Notes: generated by a model from the sequence alone, not told the origin. Counted from the first letter of the stretch, positions 33,747 to 42,879 are shown. The stretch: DNA of 64,000 nucleotides from Caldicoprobacter guelmensis (GCF_016908415.1 NZ_JAFBDW010000001.1:186001-250000); one strand, 5' to 3'. Made by a program: numbers and translations.

Positions 33747-33760
33747 AAGGGGGATTGCCA

Positions 33761-34042
33761 GTGAAGAAGAGGAAGGTACCCATGAGGATGTGCGTGGGAT
33801 GCAGGGAGTCAAAGCCCAAACAGGAACTCATACGGGTTGTAAGAAGCCCTGAAGGGGAAATCCATATAGACCTTAAGGGTAAGGCTCCAGGAAGGGGTGC
33901 TTACCTGTGCTACAACATGGAGTGCTTGGAAAAGGCCATAAAGCATAAGTCGTTGGAACGCGCCCTCGATGAAAAAATCAGCGAAGAAGTATATCAAGCT
34001 TTGAGAGGTGAGCTCATTAAAGCCCATGAATCACGATCTTAA
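33761..34042 (+). CDS. rnpM: RNase P modulator RnpM (YlxR)
   Basis: YlxR-family proteins bind RNA; the Bacillus member has been described as a modulator of RNase P. The 93-residue product has RMCVGCRESKPKQELIRVVR and GRGAYLCYNMECLEKAIKHK, the family's Cys/Arg signature. An in-frame TTG at 33755 lies one base from AAAGGGGG; GTG 33761, seven bases away, is the better start. The gene overlaps ylxQ at its 3' end. Confidence 0.94.
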   Translation: MKKRKVPMRMCVGCRESKPKQELIRVVRSPEGEIHIDLKGKAPGRGAYLCYNMECLEKAIKHKSLERALDEKISEEVYQALRGELIKAHESRS

Positions 34043-34358
34043 AAATTTTTATCAGTTGCTTGGCTTGGCAACTCGAGCCGGTAAGCTTATAACAGGTGAG
34101 GAGATGTGCCTAAAAGCCATAAGGACGCGAAAGGCCAAGTTGGTGGTAATAAGCGAGGAGGCTTCGCCCAACACTTTAAAGAAATTTACAGACAAGTGCA
34201 GGTATTACAATGTCGATTATGTAATAATAGGAAGCAAGGAAATGCTGGGTATGGCTGTGGGTAAGGGGAGTAGAACGGTTCTGGCGGTTACTGACGAAGG
34301 GTTGAAGGAGTCGTTGCTTAAGAAGTTGCAAAACTCAGAAATGCCAGTGCGGGGGTGA
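34026..34358 (+). CDS. L7Ae-family ribosomal protein YlxQ
   Basis: This is a K-turn RNA-binding protein of the L7Ae/L30e/S12e/Gadd45 family, as encoded between ylxR and infB in most Firmicutes. The product is about 110 residues with NFYQLLGLATRAGKLITGEE, AKLVVISEEASPNTLKKFTD and VGKGSRTVLAVTDEG, spanning the single domain. The frame opens at GTG 34008. ATG 34026 gives the conserved N terminus, although its ribosome binding site lies within rnpM and is not well defined. It overlaps the rnpM end by 17 bases. Confidence 0.9.
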   Translation: MNHDLKNFYQLLGLATRAGKLITGEEMCLKAIRTRKAKLVVISEEASPNTLKKFTDKCRYYNVDYVIIGSKEMLGMAVGKGSRTVLAVTDEGLKESLLKKLQNSEMPVRG

Positions 34359-34365
34359 TATATGA

Positions 34366-36774
34366 ATGTCAGATATAAATGTGTACGTTACGACCAAAAA
34401 GATTAAAAAAAATGCCGAGTCACTGCTTGATAACATAAAAGCACTCAACAAGGATATTGATGCCTATTTAAGCAGGATAAAAGAAATGGAGAACGCTTTT
34501 GAACAGCAGGCAAAAGAGATGGCGGAAAAGAAGAAAGCGGAATCAGCAAAACCTGAAAGGTCAGAACGCAGCTCGCAGGACAACAATGCCAAAAAAGCCG
34601 GGCGCAGGCAGGAAGAGAGGCGTAAACAAAAGGGCAGCCGCAGGCAAGAAGATACTGCAAAACAAGAGGAAAGCCGCAGGCAAGAAGAAAACCTGGTTGC
34701 CCGGGAAGAAGGCAGGACGTCAGTGAGGCGGCGTCCTAGACCTAAAGATAAGCCAGCCAAGAACGTAATAGATGAGTTCTTCTCTCAACAGGCTGTTGCC
34801 CAAGCCAAGGACAAAAAAGGGGAAGTCACCAAAGGGAAAGAGGAAGGTTTTGCTAAAGCATCCGTTGAGGCGGTAAAATCTAAGACACAAAAGACCAAAA
34901 GGGATTACTGGGAAGAAGAGCATCCCTCGGTTTATAACAAGCTTTTGAGGGAAAAAGAGAAGAAGAACAAAAACGCTCAACAGGCAGCTCAGCAAAAAGT
35001 ACCTGTTACCGCTGAGAGAAAGAAAGCCATTACCATTGGAGATAGGATAACGGTAAAGGAGCTTTCAGAGACCATAGGCATACAGGTAGCGGAAATTATA
35101 AAACATCTCATGAAGTTAGGCGTATTGGCCACAATAAACCAGGAGTTGGATTATGATACGGCCGCGCTGGTGGCCAGCGAGTTTGGTATCGAGCTGGAGA
35201 AAAAGCCCACTGTATCCTTTGAAGAAATGCTTATACAGGAAGACGTGGAAGATGACCCAGCAAGCCTGCAGGAACGGCCGCCAGTTGTTACGGTCATGGG
35301 ACATGTAGACCATGGTAAGACGTCGCTTCTGGATGCCATACGCAATTCCCGAGTGACTGAGCAAGAGGCAGGCGGCATAACCCAGCATATCGGTGCTTAT
35401 ATGGTAGAAGTAAACGGCAAATACATCACATTTATAGATACGCCGGGACACGAAGCATTTACTTCAATGAGGGCACGGGGTGCGAAGGTTACCGATATCG
35501 CCGTGTTGGTGGTAGCGGCCGATGACGGCGTTATGCCGCAGACCATAGAGGCCATCAACCATGCCCGAGAGGCCAACGTGCCCATCATAGTGGCCATTAA
35601 TAAAATTGACCTGCCAACTGCCAATCCTGAGCGTGTAAAGCGCGAGCTGGCCGAACAAGGCCTGCTGGTTGAAGAGTGGGGTGGCGATACCATAGCAGTG
35701 CCCGTGTCCGCCCTCAAGAAACAGGGGATTGATAACCTGCTTGAAATGATCCTGCTTGTGGCTGAGATGCAGGAGCTTAAAGCCAACCCCAACAGGCTTG
35801 CTAAGGGTACCATAATCGAGGCAAAGCTGGATAAGGGCCGTGGACCGGTTGCTACAGTATTGGTTCAAAACGGAACCCTTCGAGTGGGGGATGCAATAGT
35901 AGCAGGAACAGCTTATGGACGCGTGAGGGCTATGATGGACCACAATGGCAGAAGGCTTGAAAGCGCAGGCCCCTCAGTGCCGGTAGAAGTATTAGGCTTT
36001 TCGGAGGTGCCCGAAGCCGGAGATATACTCTATGCGGTCGAAGATGATAAGCTGGCAAGACAGGTAGCTGAGGAGCGCAAGGAAAAGATGAAAGAGTCAA
36101 GTGCCCGCTCTGCTCTCAAGGCATCGCTGGATGACCTCCTTAACCAGATTGAACAGGGTGAACTGAAAGAGCTGAAACTCATCATCAAAGCAGATGTTCA
36201 GGGTACAGCTGAAGCACTCAAACTGGCTCTTGAACGCCTCTCAACCGATAAGGTGCGCATAAGGACCATACACAGCGGAGTGGGTGCCATCACCGAATCA
36301 GACGTAATGCTGGCATCGGCATCCAATGCCGTCATAATTGGCTTTAACGTGCGTCCGCCAAGCAGTGTAATGGAGCTGGCAGAAAAGGAGAAGATAGATA
36401 TAAGGCTGTACCGGGTGATATATGATGCAATCGAAGACGTAAAGGCTGCCATTAAGGGCATGCTCGAACCTACTTACCGTGAAGTGGTGCTGGGCCATGC
36501 AGAGGTACGAACCACCTTCAGAATATCCGGCGTAGGGACGGTTGCAGGTTGTTATGTCACAGACGGGAAAATAACCAGGAATGCACAAGTACGCATTATC
36601 AGGGACGGTATAGTGGTCCACGAAGGGCAAATAGCCTCGCTCAAGCGTTTTAAAGATGATGTGAGGGAAGTGGCAGCCGGTTACGAATGCGGTGTAGGGA
36701 TAAGCAATTTTAATGATATTAAGGAAGGCGATATAATCGAAGCCTTCACTCAGGAAGAAATTCAAACCGAATAA
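34366..36774 (+). CDS. infB: Translation initiation factor IF-2
   Basis: IF-2 is the GTPase that places initiator tRNA on the ribosome. The 802-residue protein has a low-complexity Lys/Arg/Glu/Gln-rich N-terminal region (about 40-215). An IF2-N domain near 225-275 follows (TVKELSETIGIQVAEIIKHL). The G domain from about 305 has GHVDHGKT, DTPGHEAFTSMRARGA and NKIDLP. Domains II and III follow, then the C-terminal fMet-tRNA-binding domain ending at ECGVGISNFNDIKEGDIIEA. Only one start (ATG 34366) is indicated by the GCGGGGGTGA spacing; an internal second form is possible but not evident. Confidence 0.98.
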   Translation: MSDINVYVTTKKIKKNAESLLDNIKALNKDIDAYLSRIKEMENAFEQQAKEMAEKKKAESAKPERSERSSQDNNAKKAGRRQEERRKQKGSRRQEDTAKQEESRRQEENLVAREEGRTSVRRRPRPKDKPAKNVIDEFFSQQAVAQAKDKKGEVTKGKEEGFAKASVEAVKSKTQKTKRDYWEEEHPSVYNKLLREKEKKNKNAQQAAQQKVPVTAERKKAITIGDRITVKELSETIGIQVAEIIKHLMKLGVLATINQELDYDTAALVASEFGIELEKKPTVSFEEMLIQEDVEDDPASLQERPPVVTVMGHVDHGKTSLLDAIRNSRVTEQEAGGITQHIGAYMVEVNGKYITFIDTPGHEAFTSMRARGAKVTDIAVLVVAADDGVMPQTIEAINHAREANVPIIVAINKIDLPTANPERVKRELAEQGLLVEEWGGDTIAVPVSALKKQGIDNLLEMILLVAEMQELKANPNRLAKGTIIEAKLDKGRGPVATVLVQNGTLRVGDAIVAGTAYGRVRAMMDHNGRRLESAGPSVPVEVLGFSEVPEAGDILYAVEDDKLARQVAEERKEKMKESSARSALKASLDDLLNQIEQGELKELKLIIKADVQGTAEALKLALERLSTDKVRIRTIHSGVGAITESDVMLASASNAVIIGFNVRPPSSVMELAEKEKIDIRLYRVIYDAIEDVKAAIKGMLEPTYREVVLGHAEVRTTFRISGVGTVAGCYVTDGKITRNAQVRIIRDGIVVHEGQIASLKRFKDDVREVAAGYECGVGISNFNDIKEGDIIEAFTQEEIQTE

Positions 36775-36795
36775 AAAATGAGCGGGTGATAGAAT

Positions 36796-37161
36796 ATGTC
36801 ATATCAGAGAGCTGACAGAATAGCAGAGGAGATCAAGAGGGAACTTAGCGATATATTGCGTAACAATGTGAGGGACCCTCGCATTACCGAGATGGTATCT
36901 ATTACAAGGGTGGAGGTATCAAAGGACTTACGCCATGCGAAGATATACGTAAGCGTGCTCGGGGACAGGGAAGAAAAGCAGAAGGCTATGGAAGGGCTCG
37001 ATCGCGCAACAGGATTTATACGCAAGGAGCTGGGGCAAAGGCTGGGGTTGCGTTACGTCCCTGAGATACGCTTTGTGCTGGATGAGTCGATAGAGTACAG
37101 CATCCACATTGCTCAAAAGATTGAGGAGCTGAAGAAAAAGGAACAGGATGAGAGTCAATGA
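36796..37161 (+). CDS. rbfA: 30S ribosome-binding factor RbfA
   Basis: RbfA is a KH-like RNA-binding factor for late 30S maturation. The 121-residue product shows RADRIAEEIKRELSDILRNN, DPRITEMVSITRVEVSKDLR and IRKELGQRLGLRYVPEIRFV, matching the family along its length. GAGCGGGTGATAG precedes ATG 36796. Its end overlaps nrnA by four bases (ATGA). Confidence 0.97.
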   Translation: MSYQRADRIAEEIKRELSDILRNNVRDPRITEMVSITRVEVSKDLRHAKIYVSVLGDREEKQKAMEGLDRATGFIRKELGQRLGLRYVPEIRFVLDESIEYSIHIAQKIEELKKKEQDESQ

Positions 37162-38144
37162 GAGCCGTTAAGATGTCACCGGTTATTGAAGTTTTAAAAC
37201 AGGGCAGGCATTTTGCCGTCATAGCCCATGTATCTCCTGATGGGGACGTCATAGGTTCATGCCTGGCACTGGCAAACTTTTTGTGGGACCAAGGGAAAAC
37301 CGTTGACCTTTACTGTGACGATGCACCGCCCGAAAACCTGGCATTTTTACAAGGCATACAGAATTTTATAAAGCCAGGTGAGAAAATCGAAACAAAAGAG
37401 AATTTCACTTATGATGCAGTGGTGTGTCTGGACTGCAGCGATGAGGGAAGGTTAGGAGATGCAGCTTATCTTCTCAAACGGGCATCGTGTACCATAAACA
37501 TTGACCATCACGCCACCAACACCATGTATGCAGACATAAATATCGTGGAGCCAGGGGCCTCCTCCACTGCTGAGCTGGTTTTTGAGCTGATACGTGAGAT
37601 GGATGAGGATTATTTTTCAATGCCCGTATATGAGGCTATATACAGCGGTATTGCCACCGATACTGGCGGCTTTGGATTTAGCAATACTACTCCTGCGGCT
37701 CATCGAATAGCGGCCCAGCTCATCGAGTACGGCCTTAATGTGGATAAGCTGACCAGGCTGTTGTTCAGGAACACCACGCTACCCAGAGTGAGGTTGCTGG
37801 CAAAGGCGCTGGCTTCCCTTGAGATGCATTGCAACGATCGAGTGGCCTTTTTGACGGTAAGTAAAGCGATGTTGGAAGAGATAGGCCTTGAAGAAAATCA
37901 TACCGACGGGATAGTAAATTACGGGATAGACATTGTAGGGGTGGAGTGTGCTGCTCTGTTTAAAGAGGCCGAACAGGGCAAGACCAAGGTGAGTCTCCGC
38001 ACAAAAGGCACTGTCGATGCCAGCGTGTTGGCTGCAAAGTTTGGTGGAGGTGGACATGTGCGTGCAGCTGGGTGCCTGATCAGCGCAGGTATAGAAAAAG
38101 CAAAAGAACAGGTGTTGGAAGCGTTAAAAGCCATGCTGGAATGA
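37158..38144 (+). CDS. nrnA: DHH-DHHA1 phosphoesterase NrnA (nanoRNase / pAp phosphatase)
   Basis: NrnA degrades short RNA oligonucleotides and dephosphorylates pAp in organisms lacking Orn. The 328-residue DHH-family protein has HVSPDGDVIGS near residue 25, VCLDCSDEG, the signature IDHHATN, a further metal-binding ATDTGGF and the DHHA1 substrate motif GGGGHVRAAG. It overlaps rbfA by four bases, and the rbfA-nrnA-truB order is the Firmicute standard. Confidence 0.95.
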   Translation: MRAVKMSPVIEVLKQGRHFAVIAHVSPDGDVIGSCLALANFLWDQGKTVDLYCDDAPPENLAFLQGIQNFIKPGEKIETKENFTYDAVVCLDCSDEGRLGDAAYLLKRASCTINIDHHATNTMYADINIVEPGASSTAELVFELIREMDEDYFSMPVYEAIYSGIATDTGGFGFSNTTPAAHRIAAQLIEYGLNVDKLTRLLFRNTTLPRVRLLAKALASLEMHCNDRVAFLTVSKAMLEEIGLEENHTDGIVNYGIDIVGVECAALFKEAEQGKTKVSLRTKGTVDASVLAAKFGGGGHVRAAGCLISAGIEKAKEQVLEALKAMLE

Positions 38145-38185
38145 AAAGGGGTTGATGTACCATCGGTCTGGACGGCGTTATCAAT

Positions 38186-39073
38186 GTGTTGAAGCCACCT
38201 GGGATGACTTCCAATGATGTGGTGGTATATCTCCGAAGGTTGCTAAAAGAGAAGGTAGGGCATACTGGTACTTTGGATCCTGGGGCTGCCGGGGTATTGC
38301 CCGTTTGTGTGGGCAAGGCCACCAGGCTGGCCGATTTCATCGTTGAAGAAGACAAGGCCTATCGCTGTGAGATGGTCCTGGGGGTTGAGACCGATACGCT
38401 GGATTCGTACGGACGGATAGTTTCGACTTCAAATCAATACCCCAGTTTTGAGGATATAAATAGGGTATTTGAAGAGTTTCAAGGACGTATTAGGCAGGTT
38501 CCCCCTATGCACTCTGCCATAAAATACAGGGGTAAAAAGCTGTATGAATATGTGCGTCAAGGCCAACATCTGGATATCTCGGGGCTGGAGAGAGAAGTTA
38601 TCATCTACCGAAGTGCCATACTGAATTACTCGCCACCCAATAGGGTTTTATTTGAAGTTGAGTGCTCAAAAGGCACTTATATACGTTCTTTATGTCGGGA
38701 TATAGGGCGGAGACTGGGTTGTGGTGCATATGTAAGCTTTTTGTTGAGGTGCCGTACAGGGAGGTATACCCTTAGCGATTCATATACTCTGCACGAAATT
38801 GAAGATTGTTTTTCAAAAGGGGAACTACATGAGCTTGTAATCCCCATGGACAAAGCGATTGACAGGCTTGAAAGGTTTGATGTTCCAGCAGTATACTATA
38901 AAAGACTCATAAACGGGAATCCTGTAAAATTAGGCATTGTAAATTTAAAGCTTAAGAGATGGGACTGCCAGAACCCTATGAGGATATATTGTAAAGGAGA
39001 GTTTATAGGAGTAGGTACGGCAAAACTAGAGGAGGGTTATATCCATATAAAAATGGATAAAGTACTGGTGTAA
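38186..39073 (+). CDS. truB: tRNA pseudouridine-55 synthase TruB, start anomalous
   Basis: TruB makes pseudouridine 55 in the T loop of tRNAs. The 295-residue frame from GTG 38186 shows LKPPGMTSNDVV, the catalytic Asp in GHTGTLDPGAAGVLPV, the KAYRCEMVLG region and a PUA-like C terminus. The conserved family start, (M)DGVINVLKPPG, extends upstream of GTG 38186 in the same frame (GLDGVIN from 38165), but no ATG/GTG/TTG exists there before an in-frame stop at 38153-38155. A well-placed ATG (38155) after AAAAGGGG is in another frame. So the start is either a rare codon (ATC 38162 or CTG 38168) or there is a one-base frameshift. Confidence 0.9.
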   Translation: MLKPPGMTSNDVVVYLRRLLKEKVGHTGTLDPGAAGVLPVCVGKATRLADFIVEEDKAYRCEMVLGVETDTLDSYGRIVSTSNQYPSFEDINRVFEEFQGRIRQVPPMHSAIKYRGKKLYEYVRQGQHLDISGLEREVIIYRSAILNYSPPNRVLFEVECSKGTYIRSLCRDIGRRLGCGAYVSFLLRCRTGRYTLSDSYTLHEIEDCFSKGELHELVIPMDKAIDRLERFDVPAVYYKRLINGNPVKLGIVNLKLKRWDCQNPMRIYCKGEFIGVGTAKLEEGYIHIKMDKVLV

Positions 39074-39083
39074 GGGGGCAACC

Positions 39084-40028
39084 ATGCAGGTAATATTTAA
39101 TGAGAAGAATGACCATTCGCTGAAGTGTCCTGTAGCCATAGCGCTGGGAATGTTTGACGGCATTCACAAAGGTCATCAAGCACTTATTAGACACCTTAAG
39201 GAGATTAAGTGTCGCTATGGTTATACTTCCATGGTATATACATTTAAGCAGCACCCTTTAAGCTGTCTGGCACCGTCTAAAGCCCCGCCTCAAATCATGA
39301 ACCTCAACAAGAAGATATTGGAATTTAATCGGCTAGGGGTTGATATCCTTGTCCTCAACAATTTTGATGAAGAATTTGCGCATACAGACCCTCACGACTT
39401 CATACAGCGGTTTTTGCTCCAAAAATATGATGTGCGCTTTATCGTGGTGGGATACAACTACCGGTTTGGCTATAACGGAAGCGGTGATACGCAGCTGCTG
39501 ATTCGAATGGGAAATGAAATGGGGTTCAAGGTTGTAGTGGTGCCACCTGTTAAGGTGGGTGGGAAGGTGGTAAGCAGCAGTCTAATCCGTGAAATGATAC
39601 AAGAGGGAAATGTAGCGAAAGCCTGGCGATATCTTGGAAGGCCTTATTCGATAAATGGCCAAATAGTACACGGAGCAGGGCGGGGAAGGACTCTAGGATA
39701 CCCTACTGCCAACCTGGATATTGGGGCTAAAAACGTCGTTATCCCCAGATTTGGCGTGTATCTTACGGGCTGCCGTTTGGATGGGCAATGGTTTTGGGGA
39801 GTTACCAACGTAGGCCAAAATCCGACCTTTGGTCAGTCTGGACTTCATATAGAGACCTTTTTGCTGGATTATCCCGGTGGTGAGCTTTACTACAAACCCA
39901 TGAGGCTCTACTTCCTAAGATATATGAGGGCAGAAAAGCGGTTCTTGTCAAAACAGGAGTTGATACATCAAATTGATCGCGACGTAGCCACAGCCAAAAA
40001 TCTCATTTACAAAATATTTAAGGTATGA
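39084..40028 (+). CDS. ribF: Bifunctional riboflavin kinase/FAD synthetase
   Basis: RibF converts riboflavin to FMN and then FAD. The 314-residue protein has an N-terminal adenylyltransferase domain with ALGMFDGIHKGHQALIR, and VVGYNYRFGYNGSGD. The C-terminal flavokinase domain has GAGRGRTLGYPTANLDIG and GVYLTGCRLDG. Both catalytic halves look complete. GGGGGCAACC lies before ATG 39084. The last bases of the gene contain the -35 element of the rpsO promoter. Confidence 0.97.
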   Translation: MQVIFNEKNDHSLKCPVAIALGMFDGIHKGHQALIRHLKEIKCRYGYTSMVYTFKQHPLSCLAPSKAPPQIMNLNKKILEFNRLGVDILVLNNFDEEFAHTDPHDFIQRFLLQKYDVRFIVVGYNYRFGYNGSGDTQLLIRMGNEMGFKVVVVPPVKVGGKVVSSSLIREMIQEGNVAKAWRYLGRPYSINGQIVHGAGRGRTLGYPTANLDIGAKNVVIPRFGVYLTGCRLDGQWFWGVTNVGQNPTFGQSGLHIETFLLDYPGGELYYKPMRLYFLRYMRAEKRFLSKQELIHQIDRDVATAKNLIYKIFKV

Positions 40029-40034
40029 TAAAAT
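40006..40034 (+). promoter_or_regulatory. rpsO promoter within the end of ribF
   Basis: TTTACA (40006-40011) and TAAAAT (40029-40034) are 17 bases apart, each one mismatch from consensus. Transcription would start about 40041, just ahead of the S15-type leader. Confidence 0.7.
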
Positions 40035-40051
40035 AACACTCGAGCAGCTAA

Positions 40052-40098
40052 CCACTTCCTTGGTTTTACGTGCCTCCGGCGTAATACTAAGGTTGTGG
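40052..40098 (+). ncRNA. Structured rpsO leader (S15-type autoregulatory candidate)
   Basis: CCAC (40052-40055) pairs with GTGG (40095-40098), CCTT (40058-40061) with AAGG (40089-40092), and TTACG with CGTAA at the tip, with TT/TT internal mismatches between the first two helices. The element lies between the promoter and rpsO, the usual place for S15 translational autoregulation. Matching it to a known S15 leader class is inference. Confidence 0.6.
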
Positions 40099-40132
40099 CG
40101 ATTATATGACATAGCAATGGAGGTGACAAAAA

Positions 40133-40396
40133 ATGGATAAGGAACTCAAAAGGCAGATCATCGATACCTACAAGCTCCATGAGAATGATACCGGTTCTCC
40201 TGAGGTACAGATTGCGTTGCTTACCGAGAGGATCAACCACTTGACGGAACACCTTAAGGTACACAAGAAGGACCATCATTCTCGTAGAGGGCTTCTTATG
40301 ATGGTAGGTAGAAGACGTGCTTTGCTCAATTACCTCATGAAAAAGGATATTGAGCGTTATCGTGCTATTGTCTCAAAGCTTAACTTGAGGAAATAG
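40133..40396 (+). CDS. rpsO: Small ribosomal subunit protein uS15
   Basis: S15 binds the 16S rRNA three-way junction early in 30S assembly. The 87-residue protein shows YKLHENDTGSPEVQIALLTE, RINHLTEHLKVHKKDHHSRR and MVGRRRALLNYL, all diagnostic. AATGGAGGTGA lies before ATG 40133. It is preceded by its own promoter and structured leader and followed by a terminator-like hairpin, so it forms a small independent unit between ribF and pnp. Confidence 0.99.
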   Translation: MDKELKRQIIDTYKLHENDTGSPEVQIALLTERINHLTEHLKVHKKDHHSRRGLLMMVGRRRALLNYLMKKDIERYRAIVSKLNLRK

Positions 40397-40406
40397 AGAT
40401 AGAAGG

Positions 40407-40440
40407 TGGAGCGGGGATGCCCGCTCCATTGCTTATTATG
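40407..40440 (+). terminator. Terminator-like hairpin after rpsO
   Basis: TGGAGCGGG (40407-40415) and CCCGCTCCA (40420-40428) form a perfect 9-bp GC-rich stem with a GATG loop. The following TTGCTTATTATG is only moderately T-rich, so termination may be partial and allow read-through to pnp. The rest of the gap to pnp (to 40578) shows no other clear element. Confidence 0.65.
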
Positions 40441-40578
40441 CGTTTGTAGGAATTAAACTCTTTAGGTGGAAATTGCATTCGTCCCAAATCAAGCCTGTAG
40501 AGAACATGTAAAGCATATTTCGCCAAGCAGCAAGCTGTTTGACATTATACAAAATTAGGTACGAAAGGAGATGGATAC

Positions 40579-42756
40579 TTGGGGATGGAACACAGGATAT
40601 ACGCCACAGAGATTGCAGGTGCCAAAATCACGGTGGAGGTAGGGAAGCTGGCTGAGCAAGCCAATGGCGCTTGTACTGTACAATGCGGCGACACGGTGGT
40701 ATTTGTATCGGCCACAGCTTCCGACGAACCCAGGGAAGGGGTAGACTTCTTCCCACTTACTGTAGATTTTGAGGAAAAGCTGTATGCTGTGGGGCGCATC
40801 CCTGGCGGGTTTATAAAGCGGGAAGGTAAGCCCACCGATAAAGCCATATTGACCGCCAGGTTGATTGACAGGCCATTAAGGCCTCTGTTTCCTAAAGGGT
40901 ACCGCAATGACGTGCATGTCGTGGCTATGGCTTTGTCGGTAGACCCCGACTATCCGCCCGATGTATTTGCTATGCTGGGTTCCTCTATAGCATTGAGCAT
41001 CTCGGATATCCCTTTCCTCGGGCCGACGGGGTCTGTGGCTGTAGGGATGATTGATGGACAATTCATCATCAATCCCACCAGCCAGCAGAGGGAGAAGAGC
41101 AAGCTGCACCTCATAGTGTCTGGCACCAAGGACGCTATACTGATGGTAGAGGCTGGGGCAAATGAAGTGACGGAGGCCGAGATGCTGGACGCCATAATGT
41201 TTGCCCACCAGTACATCAAAGAGCTGGTGGAATTCCAAGAAAAGATTGTTAAAGAAGTTGGAAAGCCCAAACGCGTGGGCGAGCTGTATGCGCCTGATGC
41301 CGAAGTTGAAGCGCAGGTAAGGGAATACGCTACCGAAAAGATAAGGGAAGCAGTAAGAACGCCCGATAAAAAGGAACGCGAGCAAAGGATGAACGCCATA
41401 CAAAAAGAAGTGCTGGAGCACTTCGCAGAAACCTTCCCAGAGAAAGAGGCCGACATCAAAGAGGTACTCAACATAATAACCAAAGAAGTGGTTCGCAACA
41501 TGATACTCAAAGAGGGCATAAGGCCTGATGGAAGGACACCGAAGGAGATTCGCCCCATACACTGCGAAGTAGGGTTGCTCCCGCGTACCCACGGTTCGGC
41601 GCTTTTCCAACGTGGACAAACCCAAGTGCTCACCACCTGTACTCTGGGAGCGCTGGGTGATGTCCAGGTACTTGATGGGCTGTGGGAAGAGGACTTCAAG
41701 CGCTATATGCACCACTATAATTTCCCGCCGTATAGCGTTGGTGAGGCGCGTCCAATGAGAGGACCGGGAAGGCGCGAGATAGGCCACGGCGCCTTGGCTG
41801 AGAGGGCGTTGGAACCCATGATCCCCAGCGAGGAAGAGTTTCCATATACCATCCGATTGGTGTCAGAAGTTATGAGCTCTAACGGCTCTACCTCCCAGGC
41901 CAGCGTATGTGGGAGCACGCTTGCCCTTCTGGATGCCGGTGTACCCATAAAAGCACCGGTAGCTGGAATAGCCATGGGGTTGATAAAAGACGAGGAGACC
42001 GGCCAGGTGGTGATACTGTCTGACATTCAGGGGCTTGAGGATGCGACGGGCGATATGGACTTCAAAGTGGCCGGTACTGCCAAGGGCATTACCGCAATAC
42101 AGATGGACATCAAGATAATGGGCATTGACCGCGATATACTTGAAAAGGCACTGGAACAGGCAAGGGAAGGGCGTCTATTTATACTTGAGAAGATGCTAGA
42201 GGTCATATCAGAGCCGAGAAAAGAGGTATCGCGCTTTGCACCAAAGATTGTTTCCACCACTATCAACCCTGATAAGATTCGAGAGGTGATCGGCCCCGGA
42301 GGTAAGACCATAAATCGCATAATAAGCGAAACGGGCGTGAAGATAGATATACGGGAAGACGGTAGAATCTACATTTATTCACCCAATATAGAGGATGCCA
42401 GAAAGGCTTTGACCATGATAGAGAACATAACCCGTGATGTAGAAGTGGGCCAGATCTACTCTGGTAAAGTGCTGCGAATTACCGATTTTGGGGCATTTGT
42501 GGAAATACTGCCAGGGAAAGAAGGTCTGGTTCACATCTCCAAGCTGGCACATGAGAGGGTCAGACGGGTTGAAGACGTGGTAAAGGTAGGCGATGAGATT
42601 ACCGTAAAGGTCACGGATATAGACGAACTGGGCCGCATCAATCTGTCGAGGAAAGACGTCTTGCCACCTCCTCCCAAAAGCGAGGTAAGCAGGCGGGAGT
42701 CTCAACCTCATCAGCGCAAAACTGGAAGTTCTCCTTTGAGGAGAAACCAGAAATAA
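40579..42756 (+). CDS. pnp: Polyribonucleotide nucleotidyltransferase (PNPase)
   Basis: PNPase degrades RNA 3' to 5' phosphorolytically. The 725-residue protein has two RNase PH domains (GRIPGGFIKREGKPTDKAIL in the first; LTTCTLGALGD and AVAGIAMGL-like KAPVAGIAMGLIKDEETG in the second). A KH domain follows (VIGPGGKTINRIISETGVKI) and an S1 domain (GQIYSGKVLRITDFGAFVEI). The TTG at 40579 is eight bases from AAAGGAG; an in-frame ATG at 40585 is the alternative. It ends in a very strong terminator that includes the stop codon. Confidence 0.98.
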   Translation: MGMEHRIYATEIAGAKITVEVGKLAEQANGACTVQCGDTVVFVSATASDEPREGVDFFPLTVDFEEKLYAVGRIPGGFIKREGKPTDKAILTARLIDRPLRPLFPKGYRNDVHVVAMALSVDPDYPPDVFAMLGSSIALSISDIPFLGPTGSVAVGMIDGQFIINPTSQQREKSKLHLIVSGTKDAILMVEAGANEVTEAEMLDAIMFAHQYIKELVEFQEKIVKEVGKPKRVGELYAPDAEVEAQVREYATEKIREAVRTPDKKEREQRMNAIQKEVLEHFAETFPEKEADIKEVLNIITKEVVRNMILKEGIRPDGRTPKEIRPIHCEVGLLPRTHGSALFQRGQTQVLTTCTLGALGDVQVLDGLWEEDFKRYMHHYNFPPYSVGEARPMRGPGRREIGHGALAERALEPMIPSEEEFPYTIRLVSEVMSSNGSTSQASVCGSTLALLDAGVPIKAPVAGIAMGLIKDEETGQVVILSDIQGLEDATGDMDFKVAGTAKGITAIQMDIKIMGIDRDILEKALEQAREGRLFILEKMLEVISEPRKEVSRFAPKIVSTTINPDKIREVIGPGGKTINRIISETGVKIDIREDGRIYIYSPNIEDARKALTMIENITRDVEVGQIYSGKVLRITDFGAFVEILPGKEGLVHISKLAHERVRRVEDVVKVGDEITVKVTDIDELGRINLSRKDVLPPPPKSEVSRRESQPHQRKTGSSPLRRNQK

Positions 42757-42797
42757 AACATAAACTGTTTCCACAGTTTATGTTTTATTTTATTTTT
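42754..42797 (+). terminator. Very strong intrinsic terminator after pnp
   Basis: A perfect 15-bp inverted repeat (42754-42768 with 42773-42787, loop TTCC) begins at the pnp stop codon itself and is followed by a T-rich tail. It closes the long translation/RNA operon. Confidence 0.95.
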
Positions 42798-42879
42798 GCC
42801 GGGTTTTTTATCACATATCTTTTCACCCGCTGAATACTTATTTTAGTGGAATATTTTATTCAGGGGTGAAAAGGTTTTT

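Noticed and set aside
34480..35000. Repeated Arg/Gln/Lys-rich units in IF-2 as a possible tandem repeat insertion
   Set aside because: A low-complexity charged N-terminal region is normal for bacterial IF-2 and the repeats are imperfect.
40539..40567. TTGACA at 40539-40544 as a pnp promoter
   Set aside because: No acceptable -10 box at 16-18 bases; the nearby TATAC is too close to pair with it.
40876..41787. A 303-codon minus-strand open frame inside pnp
   Set aside because: It lies wholly within the intact PNPase gene, has no ribosome binding site or recognisable domain, and is a by-product of codon bias.
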